Assembly (NCBI RefSeq): GCF_900094555.1
Contig: NZ_FMAC01000002.1
Coordinates: 62,001 to 126,000, forward strand
Direction of reading: 5' to 3'
Length of the DNA: 64,000 bases
Origin: Martinezella hainanensis
GTDB lineage: Bacteria > Pseudomonadota > Alphaproteobacteria > Rhizobiales > Rhizobiaceae
Numbering within the stretch: position 1 is the first letter of the stretch; every line of letters starts with the position of its first letter. Positions 42,580-51,734 of the stretch are shown in pieces. A program made the translations under genes and the position numbers. The notes beneath the pieces are model-generated. The model saw nothing but the letters and a program-made list of their open reading frames with translations, did not search any database and was not told where the DNA came from.

Positions 42580-44673
42580 CTACATCTTCTCGGCGACCTT
42601 GACGGCGAAGGAATATTCGAACGCAACTTCCTCCAGCCGCTGGAAGCGGCCGGAAGCGCCGCCGTGGCCGGCATCCATGTTCGTCTTCAGGAGAATGGGC
42701 GCATTGCTCGTCGTCTTCTCACGCAGCTTGGCAACCCACTTCGCCGGCTCCCAGTAGGTGACGCGCGGATCGGTGAGGCCGCCGAGCGCAAGGATCGGCG
42801 GATAGGGCTTTTCGCCAACATTGTCATAGGGGCTATAGGCGGCGATCTGCTCGTACTCTTGCCTGCTGTCGATCGGATTGCCCCATTCCGGCCATTCCGG
42901 CGGCGTCAGCGGCAGGGTGTCGTCGAGCATCGTGTTGAGCACGTCGACGAAGGGCACGGCGGCGATGATGCCGGCGAATTTCTCCGGCGCCATGTTGGCG
43001 ATGGCGCCCATCAGCATGCCGCCGGCCGATCCGCCCTCGGCGATGATCTTCGCGTAGGAGGTGAACTTCTCCTGATTCAAATAGTCGGCGGCTGCGACGA
43101 AGTCCTTGAAGGTATTGGTCTTCTTTTCCATCTTGCCTTCTTCGTACCAGGCAAAGCCCTTGTCCTTGCCGCCGCGGATATGGGCGATGGCATAGACGAA
43201 GCCGCGATCGGCGAGTGACAGGCAATTGGTGTTGAAGCCGGCCGGAATGGTAACGCCGTAGGCGCCGTAGCCATAGAGCAGGCAGGGTGCGGAACCGTCA
43301 AGCGGCGTGTCCTTGCGATAGAGCAGCGTTACCGGCACGGTCTCGCCGTCCCAGGCGGGTGCGAAGACGCGGCGCGTCACGTAGTCGGCCGGATCGTGGC
43401 CTGAAGGCACTTCCTGTGTTTTCAGGAGCGTGCGCTCGCGCGTCACCATGTTGTAGTCATAGAGCTGGCTCGGCGTCGTCATCGAGGAATAGGAGAAGCG
43501 GATGACATCCGTATCGTATTCGGCAGCACCTTGCAGGCCGAGAGCGTATGCTTCCTCTTCGAAGGCGATCGCATGCTCCTCGCCTGTGCGGCGGTCGCGG
43601 ATGATGATGCGCGGCAGGCCGTCCTTGCGTTCCAGCCAGAGGAGATGGCGGGCATAGGCGAGGTGGCTGAGGATCAGCGTGCCCGGCTTGTGAGGCACGA
43701 CCTCGCGCCAGTTTTCCTTGCCCGGCTCCTTCGCCGGCGTCTCCATGATCTTGAAATCCTTGGCGTCGCCGTCATTGGTGAGAATGTAGAAGGTGTCGCC
43801 GCCTTCGGTGATCTCGTATTCGATCTCGGTTTCGCGCTCGGCCACGATCTTCGGTTCGGCTGTCAGATCCGAGGTCGGAATGATGCGGTATTCGCTGGTC
43901 TCGTGATCGTGGATATCGATGAAGATGTAGTCGTCGAGCAGCGAGCCGCCGACGCCCATGAAGAAGCCCGGATCTTCCTCTTCATACACAAGCCGGTCGT
44001 CCGACTGCGGCGTGCCGATGATATGGTGGAAGATCTTCGAAGGACGATGGTTCTCGTCCTGCAGCGTGTAGAAGAAGCTCTTACCGTCGGGTGCCCAGAC
44101 GGCATCGCCGCCAGTGTTCTCGATCACGTCGGCCAAATCTTCGCCGGTTTCGAAGTTGCGGATCTTCAGCGTGAAATATTCCGAACCCTTGTCGTCATAG
44201 CCCCAGATGCCGTGACTGTGGTCGGAGGAATGGTCGAGACCGGAAAGGCGGAAATAGGATTTTCCCTCGTTTTCCTTGTCGCCGTTCAAAAGCAGCTTGC
44301 GTTCGCCGCCATTGCGCGGCTCGCGGAAGAAGCGGGGCTGCTCGCCGCCGGTGACGAAAAACGTGCCATAGGCATAGGGGCCGTCTTTCATCGGTATCGA
44401 GCTGTCGTCTTCCTTGATGCGGCCCTTCATCTCGCCGAAAAGAACCTTCTGCAGCTCCTTCGTGTCCGCCATCGCGGCGTTCATGTAGCTATTCTCGGCT
44501 TCCAGATGTGAGCGGATTTCCGGCGCCAGGATCGACGGGTCCTTGAACATTGCCTGCCAGTTGTCGGCGCGCAGCCACGCATAGTCGTCGGTGCGGGTAA
44601 TGCCGTGACGTGTATCCGTGAGGGGCTTTTTCGGGGCGGCGGGCGGTGTGGGGAGATTCTTGAAAACTGACAC
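42580..44673 (-). CDS. ptrB: Oligopeptidase B (S9A family serine peptidase)
   Basis: A 697-residue cytoplasmic peptidase that cleaves short peptides after basic residues. The N-terminal beta-propeller covers ~70-410 and the catalytic domain ~420-690. The nucleophile is in EGGSAGGML and the catalytic His in MDAGHGGASGR, with LLYGYGAYG as the family's conserved block. The GTG at 44673 (MSVFKN) is chosen because relatives start there; an ATG 27 codons upstream has no support. Confidence 0.92.
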   Translation of the reverse strand: MSVFKNLPTPPAAPKKPLTDTRHGITRTDDYAWLRADNWQAMFKDPSILAPEIRSHLEAENSYMNAAMADTKELQKVLFGEMKGRIKEDDSSIPMKDGPYAYGTFFVTGGEQPRFFREPRNGGERKLLLNGDKENEGKSYFRLSGLDHSSDHSHGIWGYDDKGSEYFTLKIRNFETGEDLADVIENTGGDAVWAPDGKSFFYTLQDENHRPSKIFHHIIGTPQSDDRLVYEEEDPGFFMGVGGSLLDDYIFIDIHDHETSEYRIIPTSDLTAEPKIVAERETEIEYEITEGGDTFYILTNDGDAKDFKIMETPAKEPGKENWREVVPHKPGTLILSHLAYARHLLWLERKDGLPRIIIRDRRTGEEHAIAFEEEAYALGLQGAAEYDTDVIRFSYSSMTTPSQLYDYNMVTRERTLLKTQEVPSGHDPADYVTRRVFAPAWDGETVPVTLLYRKDTPLDGSAPCLLYGYGAYGVTIPAGFNTNCLSLADRGFVYAIAHIRGGKDKGFAWYEEGKMEKKTNTFKDFVAAADYLNQEKFTSYAKIIAEGGSAGGMLMGAIANMAPEKFAGIIAAVPFVDVLNTMLDDTLPLTPPEWPEWGNPIDSRQEYEQIAAYSPYDNVGEKPYPPILALGGLTDPRVTYWEPAKWVAKLREKTTSNAPILLKTNMDAGHGGASGRFQRLEEVAFEYSFAVKVAEKM

Positions 44674-44959
44674 GAGGAGCGCTTTCTCTGGAGTGAAAGT
44701 CGGATGTGAGGTGAGAGAGAAATAGAGGGCGGCAGCGCGAGGTTCAAGCGGCAAGTCCGTTCCTCAAGCTTCATGCAAGCAGTCGATATTAATCTTCCTC
44801 GAATGGGCAGGCTGCGGGAGACCGGATTGGGGCGCTGCCTTGATGAGACCACATTCTTTACCGAAGTCGGCATACAGTGCGTCGACACGAAGGCGGTCAA
44901 GGCCTTCCCTGATGGAACGAGCGCACTCAAATCCAAAACAATGCAAGGGACCGGTCTTC

Positions 44960-45349
44960 ATGCTGAAACTCTTCGCCATCCTGATTCCATTGGCTTCCGT
45001 TGCCAGCTCCGCCTACGCCGTCGATCCGGCCATGAAGAAGCAATTGGAAAAGCTCGACCCATCGGAACGGATGGAGCAGGCATGCGATGCCGAAGCCATG
45101 AAACGGATCGGCACGGACAAGACCGGTTTCAAGCCGGACAAGGTGATTGCCTACACCTTCGGCGATCCCGCCATGAATCCGGATTCGATGAACGCGCCCG
45201 GCGCGGTCTTCCGCAGCAAGGGTGACTGGTACCATCTCTCCTACAGCTGCGTTACCGGACCGAAACATATCCATGTCCGCGATCTGAGCTATCAGATCGG
45301 CGACAAGGTGCCGCGCGATGCCTGGCAGGAGCATTATCTCTACGATTGA
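44960..45349 (+). CDS. DUF930 family exported protein
   Basis: A 129-residue protein with a signal peptide ending at SAYA (~20) followed by LDPSERMEQACDAEAMKRIG, the hallmark of the rhizobial DUF930 family. Two cysteines (in EQACDAE and YSCVTG) could form a disulfide. The function is unknown. The ATG at 44960 is the one directly before the signal peptide. Confidence 0.8.
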   Translation: MLKLFAILIPLASVASSAYAVDPAMKKQLEKLDPSERMEQACDAEAMKRIGTDKTGFKPDKVIAYTFGDPAMNPDSMNAPGAVFRSKGDWYHLSYSCVTGPKHIHVRDLSYQIGDKVPRDAWQEHYLYD

Positions 45350-45413
45350 GTTTTTCGGGGCCGCCCGGCGGATTATGCGGCGGCCGCAGTCGGTCGTGCC
45401 CTCGTCCGGCAGC

Positions 45414-45746
45414 CTATCGCCGTCTCAACGCTTCCACACGGGTGAGTTCCGATAGGATGTGATCCTGCACGTCGGACGGCTGCCGGCAGACGGCATCCGT
45501 CAGGTCGCGCAGCGTCGCTCTGATGCTGTGCAACTGATCGACCAGATCCATGACGACATCGACGCCCGGCTCATTGACGCCCATCGCGCTGCTGAGATCG
45601 AGGATAAGCCGGCCGCGCGCAATATCGGCGTCGCGGAAGCTGCGCCCCTGATCCGTGACTTCGGGCACGACCCAGCCCTGGGATATCCAGACTTCCAGCA
45701 CTGTGGTTTCGATCCGGAGGTGCAGTCGAAACTCGCTCTCGTTCAT
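45414..45746 (-). CDS. cbpM: Chaperone modulator CbpM
   Basis: A 110-residue MerR-HTH-like protein that in E. coli binds the J-domain of CbpA and inhibits it. The N-terminal segment EVWISQGWVVPEV is characteristic. It starts 3 bases after the cbpA stop, the standard cbpAM operon. Confidence 0.88.
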   Translation of the reverse strand: MNESEFRLHLRIETTVLEVWISQGWVVPEVTDQGRSFRDADIARGRLILDLSSAMGVNEPGVDVVMDLVDQLHSIRATLRDLTDAVCRQPSDVQDHILSELTRVEALRRR

Positions 45747-45749
45747 CGC

Positions 45750-46661
45750 TTATCCTCCCATCGTCTTTCGGGGATCTTGCGTCTTGCCCGCTTCCCAATC
45801 GGAAACGAAGCGCGTCAGCTCGGGGTCCGGCGTATCCGGCAGGACTATTTTCAGCGAGACATAGGCATCGCCATTGTCCTTGCCGCGCACCGGCGCGCCC
45901 TTGCCCTTCAAGCGCAGCACTTTGCCCGTATTGGAGTTCGGCGGCAGCGTCACGGTAACAGCGCCGGAGGGTGTGGGAACCCGGATCTTGCCGCCGAGCA
46001 CGGCCTCGGTCAGCGAAATCGGCACTTCCATCCGGATGTCGTCGCCATCGCGGGTATAGAAACGGTGCGGGCGCACATGCACGGCGATCAGCGCGTCCCC
46101 GGGCTTCCCGCCGTTGAAGCCTGGGTCGCCCTTGCCCTTCAGGCGCAGCGTCTGCCCGTCGCGGGTACCCGGCGGGATTTGAACGTCCAGCGCCGGCCCT
46201 TCGGGCAGGCTGATCTGCTTCTTTGCGCCGTTGATGGCGTCCAGAAAGTCGACCTCCATCGTATAGTGACGGTCTTGACCCTGCATCTGGGATTGGCCTC
46301 GGCTGCGCCGCGAGAAGAAGCTGGAAAACATGTCGTCGGCATCGCCGAAATCGGCAAAGCCGCCCGTGTTCTGATAGGGGCCGCGCTGGCCTTCCTGCGC
46401 CGCATAATCACGATAGTAGTTGCGCGGCGCCTGTTCGGCACCGCTGCTGTCGATCTCGCCGCGGTCGAACCGCCCACGCTTCTCCTCGTCGCCGACAATG
46501 CCGTAGGCGGCCGAGACCTCTTTGAACTTGTCCTCTGCCTGCTTGTCCCCGGGGTTGAGGTCGGGGTGCAGTTTCTTGGCAAGCTTGCGATAGGCGCTTT
46601 GAATGTCCTTTTGCGGGGCGTCTCGCTTTACGCCCAAAACTTCGTAGGGATCGCGACTCAT
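45750..46661 (-). CDS. cbpA: DnaJ-like co-chaperone CbpA
   Basis: A 303-residue Hsp40. The J-domain is at residues 1-70 with the HPD motif in KKLHPDLNPGD. A Gly/Phe-type linker (~75-125) follows, then the DnaJ C-terminal peptide-binding domains (~130-300). There is no zinc finger, which distinguishes CbpA from DnaJ. It stimulates DnaK and can bind curved DNA in other species. cbpM follows directly. Confidence 0.9.
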   Translation of the reverse strand: MSRDPYEVLGVKRDAPQKDIQSAYRKLAKKLHPDLNPGDKQAEDKFKEVSAAYGIVGDEEKRGRFDRGEIDSSGAEQAPRNYYRDYAAQEGQRGPYQNTGGFADFGDADDMFSSFFSRRSRGQSQMQGQDRHYTMEVDFLDAINGAKKQISLPEGPALDVQIPPGTRDGQTLRLKGKGDPGFNGGKPGDALIAVHVRPHRFYTRDGDDIRMEVPISLTEAVLGGKIRVPTPSGAVTVTLPPNSNTGKVLRLKGKGAPVRGKDNGDAYVSLKIVLPDTPDPELTRFVSDWEAGKTQDPRKTMGG

Positions 46662-46919
46662 ACATGTCTCTCTTCAGGAGCACGGAAAAATACGCAGATA
46701 GTGTTACGCCAATCTCATATCAATCGTAGCATAGACGCGGTCAGGTTGAAGCCTGCAGTTTGCAGCTTCATGCCTGGAACATTTGTGATGTGAAAAGGGT
46801 ACGCCGCCGCAGGTTTGCCATATTTCCGGCGTGTTGCCGGATAAAGGCGAGCGTTGCGGCCGGGATGACGATCCTTGCCCACGAGTTTTCGTTTGTTTGA
46901 TTGAACCGGTGGCCGCCCG

Positions 46920-47711
46920 ATGAAACGCCTGTTGCTGACATCCCTGACCCTGCTCGCTGCAAGCGCTGCCTTCGCCGCGCAGCCGGAACAGCCGCCTGCC
47001 GGTTGGCCGCAATTGCCGCCGAAGGCGCCGGTTTCGAAGATAAAGCTTGTCGAGCCGCATCTGCACGTCGACCGGGCGGGCAAGGGCGCGCCCCGCATCG
47101 CGCTCACCTTCGATGCGTGCATGGGCAAAACCGATCCGCGCATCCTGAGCACCCTGGTCGATCAGCGCATTCCCGCGACGATCTTCGTCACGGCGCGCTG
47201 GCTGCGCACCAATCCCGATGCATTGAAGGTCTTCCTCGCCCATCCCGATCTTTTCGAGCTGGAAAATCACGGCCAGAATCATATCCCCGCCGTCGATGTC
47301 CCGACCAAGGTCTATGGCATTGCCGCCGCCGGTTCGCCACAGGCGGTCGCCCAGGAAGTCAAGGGCGGCGCCGATGCGATGGTTGCGGCCGGCATTCCGC
47401 AGCCGCGCTGGTTCCGCGGCGCGACCGCGAAATACACGCCCGCCGCCATCATGCAGATCCGCGGCATGGGCTATCGGATTGCCGGCTATTCGGTGAATGG
47501 CGACAGCGGTTCGCTTCTGCCGGCCAAGATGGTCGAAAAGCAATATGCCTCCGCCAAGGACGGCGATGTCATCATCTCCCATATCAACCAGCCGACCCAT
47601 GCGGCAGGCGAGGGGGTCGCGGCCAGCATCCTCGCGCTGAAGGCAAAAGGCGTCGATTTCGTTCGTCTGCAGGATGTCCCCGAAAAGGGCGACGACGACA
47701 CGACGAATTGA
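46920..47711 (+). CDS. Exported polysaccharide deacetylase family protein
   Basis: A 263-residue carbohydrate esterase 4-like protein with a cleavable signal (ASAAFAA, ~19). The NodB-fold motifs are TFDACMG (where TFDD is common; the second Asp is replaced by Ala-Cys) and the metal pair HGQNH, followed by the RWFRGATAKYTP active-site block. It probably removes acyl groups from a cell-wall or exported polymer in the periplasm. The TFDA variant occurs in a known subgroup. It stands alone; no NodB role is implied. Confidence 0.83.
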   Translation: MKRLLLTSLTLLAASAAFAAQPEQPPAGWPQLPPKAPVSKIKLVEPHLHVDRAGKGAPRIALTFDACMGKTDPRILSTLVDQRIPATIFVTARWLRTNPDALKVFLAHPDLFELENHGQNHIPAVDVPTKVYGIAAAGSPQAVAQEVKGGADAMVAAGIPQPRWFRGATAKYTPAAIMQIRGMGYRIAGYSVNGDSGSLLPAKMVEKQYASAKDGDVIISHINQPTHAAGEGVAASILALKAKGVDFVRLQDVPEKGDDDTTN

Positions 47712-47719
47712 TTGCTTCG

Positions 47720-47765
47720 GCAATTCCAGGAAAGATGCGCAGCGGTTTTCCATCGGGAAGGCATG
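47720..47765. repeat. Dispersed palindromic repeat, family A, copy 6 (degenerate)
   Basis: GCAATTCCAGGAAAGATGCG, then CAGCGGTTTTCC and a decayed right arm. It lies between the convergent deacetylase and AI-2E-family genes. Confidence 0.7.
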
Positions 47766-47778
47766 AAGACAAAGCCTT

Positions 47779-48918
47779 TTAGCCCGGCAATTGCGGCTGG
47801 GCCTTTTCCTCGATGAAGAGCTCGTCAATGACGGTCATGACGATCAGCGAAAGCGGCAGTGCCAGCATGGCGCCGACCGCGCCCCACATCCATGTCCAGA
47901 AGATGATCGCAAGAAAGACGACGAAGGGATTGAGCTCCCATTGGCGGCCCATGATTGCCGGGAAGACGAGATTTTCGACGGTCAGATGCACGGCAAAGAA
48001 CGCAACCGCGGGGGCTAGGCCGAAGACGATGTCCGAATGCGTAATGATGCCGGCGATTGCGAGCGCGATCGTCATCGTCGTCACGCCGAGGAACGGAATG
48101 AAGCTGGAGACGAAAGCAAAAACACCCCACAGCACCGGCACGCTCATGCCGCCGACATAGGCGATGACGGTCATCGCGACACCTATTCCGGCGTAGATCA
48201 GCGAAGCCGTTGCGAAATAGAAGCCGAGCACCTGTTCCACGGCGTTGATGATGCGAATCGCGTTCAGCCGAGATGCCCTGCTGGAAAATGCCATGATGAT
48301 CGTCTTGCGCAGGCTGACCCGGCCGGCAAGGAAGAGCAGCAGAGCCGCAAAGAAGATCAGAATCTGAACGATGGCCGGCGTCAGGCCGGCGGACACGACA
48401 TGCAGGACATTGCCGCTGTTTTCCAGCAGGGTGCCGATCGACATCGGGCCGCCCTGGAAGCTTTCCGATGAAATATGCAGCCATTTGAACCGGTCGAGAT
48501 AGGGCATCAGCTTGTCTGACGTGCGCTGGAAGAAGTCCGGGGCTTCCTGTGCAAGCTTTGCCACGGGGCCGGCAAGTGCATTGATGATGAGGAAGATCAC
48601 CAGCGCCACGGCCGATGACAGAAGGACAGCGTTGAGGACGCGGGGTACGCCAAGCTTGCTGAGTTTTTCCGCCGTCAGTCCGAGGATCATGCCGACGACG
48701 ACCGCGAGCGTCACCGGAATGAGGATCAGCGACATCATATAAACGCCCGCCAAAGCGAGCATGAGGAAGATGCCGATGGTGGCCCAGGCGGCGGCAACAT
48801 CGAGCTTGACGTGTCCTTCCCCGTCATCGCCGCCATGGGCAGCGCGAGCGCTGTCGGGGCCAGCGTCCTGCGCTGATACTGCGTCCGATCGGCCGGCGGC
48901 CACCTTGTCGAGTTCCAT
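47779..48918 (-). CDS. AI-2E family transporter (PerM-like)
   Basis: A 379-residue inner-membrane protein with about seven helices and the family block FIPFLGVTTMTIALAIAG. Members export varied substrates, with sodium/proton exchange shown for some; the autoinducer label is historical. The N-terminal ~35 residues are acidic and soluble. The substrate here is unknown. Confidence 0.87.
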   Translation of the reverse strand: MELDKVAAGRSDAVSAQDAGPDSARAAHGGDDGEGHVKLDVAAAWATIGIFLMLALAGVYMMSLILIPVTLAVVVGMILGLTAEKLSKLGVPRVLNAVLLSSAVALVIFLIINALAGPVAKLAQEAPDFFQRTSDKLMPYLDRFKWLHISSESFQGGPMSIGTLLENSGNVLHVVSAGLTPAIVQILIFFAALLLFLAGRVSLRKTIIMAFSSRASRLNAIRIINAVEQVLGFYFATASLIYAGIGVAMTVIAYVGGMSVPVLWGVFAFVSSFIPFLGVTTMTIALAIAGIITHSDIVFGLAPAVAFFAVHLTVENLVFPAIMGRQWELNPFVVFLAIIFWTWMWGAVGAMLALPLSLIVMTVIDELFIEEKAQPQLPG

Positions 48919-48960
48919 GTGTCGAAAATTCCCCGAAGGCAGGATCGCCTCACTACTCCA

Positions 48961-48994
48961 ACGCGAAAAGCCCGCTGCGGTTCCGCAACGGGCT
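48961..48994 (-). terminator. Rho-independent terminator of the dioxygenase-like VOC gene
   Basis: On the minus strand AGCCCGTTGCGG pairs with CCGCAGCGGGCT (one mismatch) and is followed by TTTTCGCG. It lies 29 bases after the VOC gene stop. Confidence 0.8.
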
Positions 48995-49022
48995 TCTTTC
49001 TGAAGGATGTGCGCGGCTGGTA

Positions 49023-49889
49023 TCAGGCGATCAGATTGAGCCCGATGCCCCAGGGATCGCGCAGCGATACGCCGCCGTCGCGCTTTTCCGTCTTGATCTC
49101 GTGCTGCTCCAGAGCGGCGACGGCCTTGTTCAGTGCCGCCTTGTCATTGAAGCGTAGCGTATAGTCGGAAAGGCCGGTCATATGCTCGCTGCGCACACCG
49201 GCACCACGGCTGTTCCAGGTATTGGCACCGAGATGATGGTGGTAGCCGCCGGTCGCAAGGAAGGTCGCGCCGGGATAGCGCGCCGCCATGACCTTCATGC
49301 CGAGCACGTCGCGATAGAAGGCATTGGCTTCCGCCACGTCGCCGACCTGCAGATGGATATGGCCGATAGCCGATCCTTCGGCCATGCCGTCCCAGCGATC
49401 CTGCGGGGCGCTTTCGTAAAGCTTTTGCAGATCGAGCCGGAGCGTGGCCATTTCGACCGTGCCGTCATCGTGGAAGGTCCATTCCCCATGTGGACGGTCG
49501 GCATAGATTTCGATGCCGTTGCCTTCCGGGTCGGACAGATAGATGGCTTCGCTGACGATATGATCCGAGGCGCCTTCCAGCACCACATTGTTTTGGGCTG
49601 CGTGGCGAAGCCAGCGCGCAAGCTCGACGCGGCTCGGCAGCAGGAAGGCGGTGTGGAAAAGACCGGCTGCCGTCCGCGGAGCGCGCGTCGCAGCGCGATC
49701 CGTCGTCAGCGTCAGAAGAGGATGGCCAGCAACGCCCAGAACTTCGCCGCTCGCCGTCTTCTCGATCACTTTCAGGCCCAGCATGTCCTGATAGAAGCGC
49801 GATACCAGCGGCAGGTCGGTCACGACGAGGTGAGACTGGCCAACATAGGCAGGGCGGGTCAACGCGTAGGAGGGGGCCGTTTCGGTCAT
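49023..49889 (-). CDS. VOC-family extradiol (catechol 2,3-dioxygenase-like) protein
   Basis: A 288-residue two-domain VOC protein. The domains are at residues ~15-130 and ~165-285, with candidate metal ligands His in VGQSHLVV, His in GHIHLQVGD and Glu in NGIEIYAD, as in type I extradiol dioxygenases. The aromatic substrate is unknown and no ring-cleavage pathway genes are nearby. The start at 49889 (MTETAPSY) is preferred; the frame is open further upstream without support. Confidence 0.83.
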   Translation of the reverse strand: MTETAPSYALTRPAYVGQSHLVVTDLPLVSRFYQDMLGLKVIEKTASGEVLGVAGHPLLTLTTDRAATRAPRTAAGLFHTAFLLPSRVELARWLRHAAQNNVVLEGASDHIVSEAIYLSDPEGNGIEIYADRPHGEWTFHDDGTVEMATLRLDLQKLYESAPQDRWDGMAEGSAIGHIHLQVGDVAEANAFYRDVLGMKVMAARYPGATFLATGGYHHHLGANTWNSRGAGVRSEHMTGLSDYTLRFNDKAALNKAVAALEQHEIKTEKRDGGVSLRDPWGIGLNLIA

Positions 49890-50214
49890 GGGGTCAGTTC
49901 CAACCTTAAGGGTCTTGAAAAGGCAACCGGCGTCGGCGGCAGTCAGGCCACCAGTGGCGGGCAGGAGGGTCTCGCCGGTTGATGTGCCTCTTTGATCTCC
50001 TGACCCGCTGTACTTGCACATTGATATGGCCGATTTTGATTGTTCACAGAAGGCCATAAATTGCGGATTGAGCGTTCGCTTTCCATTGACGAGCTGCGGA
50101 CGTGCTACGAGCACTGCTACTCACGAAGATTTATCGCTGTACTCGTTTGGCGCAGTTGTCTCCTCCTGCTTCTAGTGCAAGGATTGGTCTCGGACGAAAA
50201 CGGAACCGGATGAA
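49890..50214. other. Gap between the VOC and hemolysin III genes
   Basis: A 325-base divergent promoter region. No gene, repeat or clear operator was recognised. Confidence 0.45.
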
Positions 50215-50883
50215 ATGACCGAATACAGAGGCATCCGTTGGGCCTATGATCGCTATGAGATCATCGCCGACAGCATCGTCAACGGCGTCGGCGTGGTCTT
50301 CGCGCTGATCGGCGCTACTGTCTTGATCTTCTATGCGACGGTCTGGAGCTCCTACGGCGAAATTGCCGCCGCCTGGATCTATGGCGTCGGTCTGGTGCTG
50401 ACGCTCGGAATGTCCTTCACCTACAATCTGTGGCCGGTCTCCCGGACGAAATGGTTTCTCCGCCGCTTCGACCATTCCTTCATCTATGTCCTGATCGCTG
50501 CTACCTACACGCCCTTTCTGGAGCGGGGATCCGAGGATCCGCTGCTGCTTGGCGTGCTGATAGCCGTCTGGGTCTTTGCGGCGTTCGGCATCGTCCTGAA
50601 AGTCCTTTTTCCGGGACGCTTCGATCGGCTGGCGATCCTGCTCTACCTTGCCATGGGCTGGAGCGGCATCCTCGTCGCCAAGCCCGTTTCCATGCATATC
50701 CCGTTTGCCTCGATGCTGCTCATCATCATCGGCGGGGTGATCTATTCGCTTGGCGTGATCTTCCACGTCTGGGAAAAGCTGCGCTTCCAGAATGCCATCT
50801 GGCATGGTTTCGTCGTTGCAGCCGCCGCCGTGCACTATTCGGCGGTGCTGACCTGCTTCAGCCTGTCGCCGGAAAACTTTTGA
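50215..50883 (+). CDS. Hemolysin III / PAQR family membrane protein
   Basis: A 222-residue inner-membrane protein with seven predicted helices. The family motifs are seen at FDHSFIYVLIAATYTPF and the closing HVWEKLRFQNAIWHGFVV, with conserved His residues that form a metal site in PAQR proteins. The hemolysin name is historical; a role in membrane lipid homeostasis is more likely. Its end overlaps the next gene by 26 bases, convergently. Confidence 0.88.
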   Translation: MTEYRGIRWAYDRYEIIADSIVNGVGVVFALIGATVLIFYATVWSSYGEIAAAWIYGVGLVLTLGMSFTYNLWPVSRTKWFLRRFDHSFIYVLIAATYTPFLERGSEDPLLLGVLIAVWVFAAFGIVLKVLFPGRFDRLAILLYLAMGWSGILVAKPVSMHIPFASMLLIIIGGVIYSLGVIFHVWEKLRFQNAIWHGFVVAAAAVHYSAVLTCFSLSPENF

Positions 50884-51373
50884 CGATCTCAGCCGTCGGC
50901 GTGCACTTCTTCGTCGAACGCAGGCTGCGCACCAGGCGCATGACGACGGCATCGTAGCGCTGCATATCGGCCTTCGAATAATCCATCTGGAAGAAGGCGG
51001 CGGCACCGTTGCAGAGTGCGACCCCACGCACGTAGACGATGCGCCCCTGCCTGGTGCCGGAAAAGCTGATGCCGCGCGAATTCGATTTCGAATAGGAAAT
51101 CTTCCAGCCCTGGTCTCTGGCGAGAGCCACGCGACCGTTCGCTTCCGATGCAAAATCGCCATTGGCAACCATCGTGCCGAAGACCTGCAGCGAAGCGGAG
51201 CGATCTGCCGGCGACAGCGAAAGCCGGTCGGTATCTTCGGAAGAGGCGGCGAGATGGAATTCCGACGGCAGCTCGATCGCATAGCCAAGGCCCGCATTGT
51301 CATAGGACCACCAGTCCGCGGCAAGAACCGTGGTGGGGGAGAGCAGCAGGATGGCGATCAGGCGGGCGAGCAT
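50858..51373 (-). CDS. Exported protein of unknown function
   Basis: A 171-residue protein with a signal peptide ending at TVLAA (~18). The mature part (WWSYDNAGLGYAIELPSEF, then SLQVFGTM) resembles small periplasmic proteins with a PsbP-like or 'alpha/beta sandwich' look, but no family is confidently recognised. Two Cys residues (ALCNGA and KKCTP) could pair. Convergent overlap with hemolysin III is 26 bases. Confidence 0.7.
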   Translation of the reverse strand: MLARLIAILLLSPTTVLAADWWSYDNAGLGYAIELPSEFHLAASSEDTDRLSLSPADRSASLQVFGTMVANGDFASEANGRVALARDQGWKISYSKSNSRGISFSGTRQGRIVYVRGVALCNGAAAFFQMDYSKADMQRYDAVVMRLVRSLRSTKKCTPTAEIVKSFPATG

Positions 51374-51734
51374 TGCGGTTTCCGGGAGGCGGGATCTGCA
51401 AACCGATCAAGATTAGCGCATTTTTAAGCGCGAATTCCATAGCGATTCAAGAAATGTGCGTAATTTAGCGCAAATTCATTACAGCTTCATTGCGAGCCAT
51501 GCAGGATCGGTAGGGTAATATGCGGCAATGCGAGGTCCAGGCGGGTATCGTGAACCTCCGGAAAGTCCGCGATGTCCTGCAACCTCTGAGGGGCATTGGT
51601 ATGGAAAACCGATTTCGGTGGTTTACGTCCGGTTTTCCCTTGTCAGGGCTTGAGGCGTTGTGTCCTTTCGCCTATCCCTTCAAGACCGCTCCGGCTGTGC
51701 CGGATTCTGCATGAACGTTCAGTGAGGGGGGAAC
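51374..51734. other. Long AT-biased leader and promoter region of the mrp operon
   Basis: 361 bases between the divergent unknown gene and mrpA. The left third is AT rich with TAGCGCA and TAAGCGC half-sites in inverted arrangement (around 51414-51432). An open frame of 64 codons (51520-51714) ends 21 bases before mrpA but has no recognisable motif. Known ion-responsive riboswitch consensus elements were not identified by eye. Confidence 0.45.

Noticed and set aside
46920-47711. nodB (nodulation chitooligosaccharide deacetylase)
   Set aside because: It shares only the general NodB fold, has a signal peptide and a TFDA motif, and no nod genes or nod box are near.
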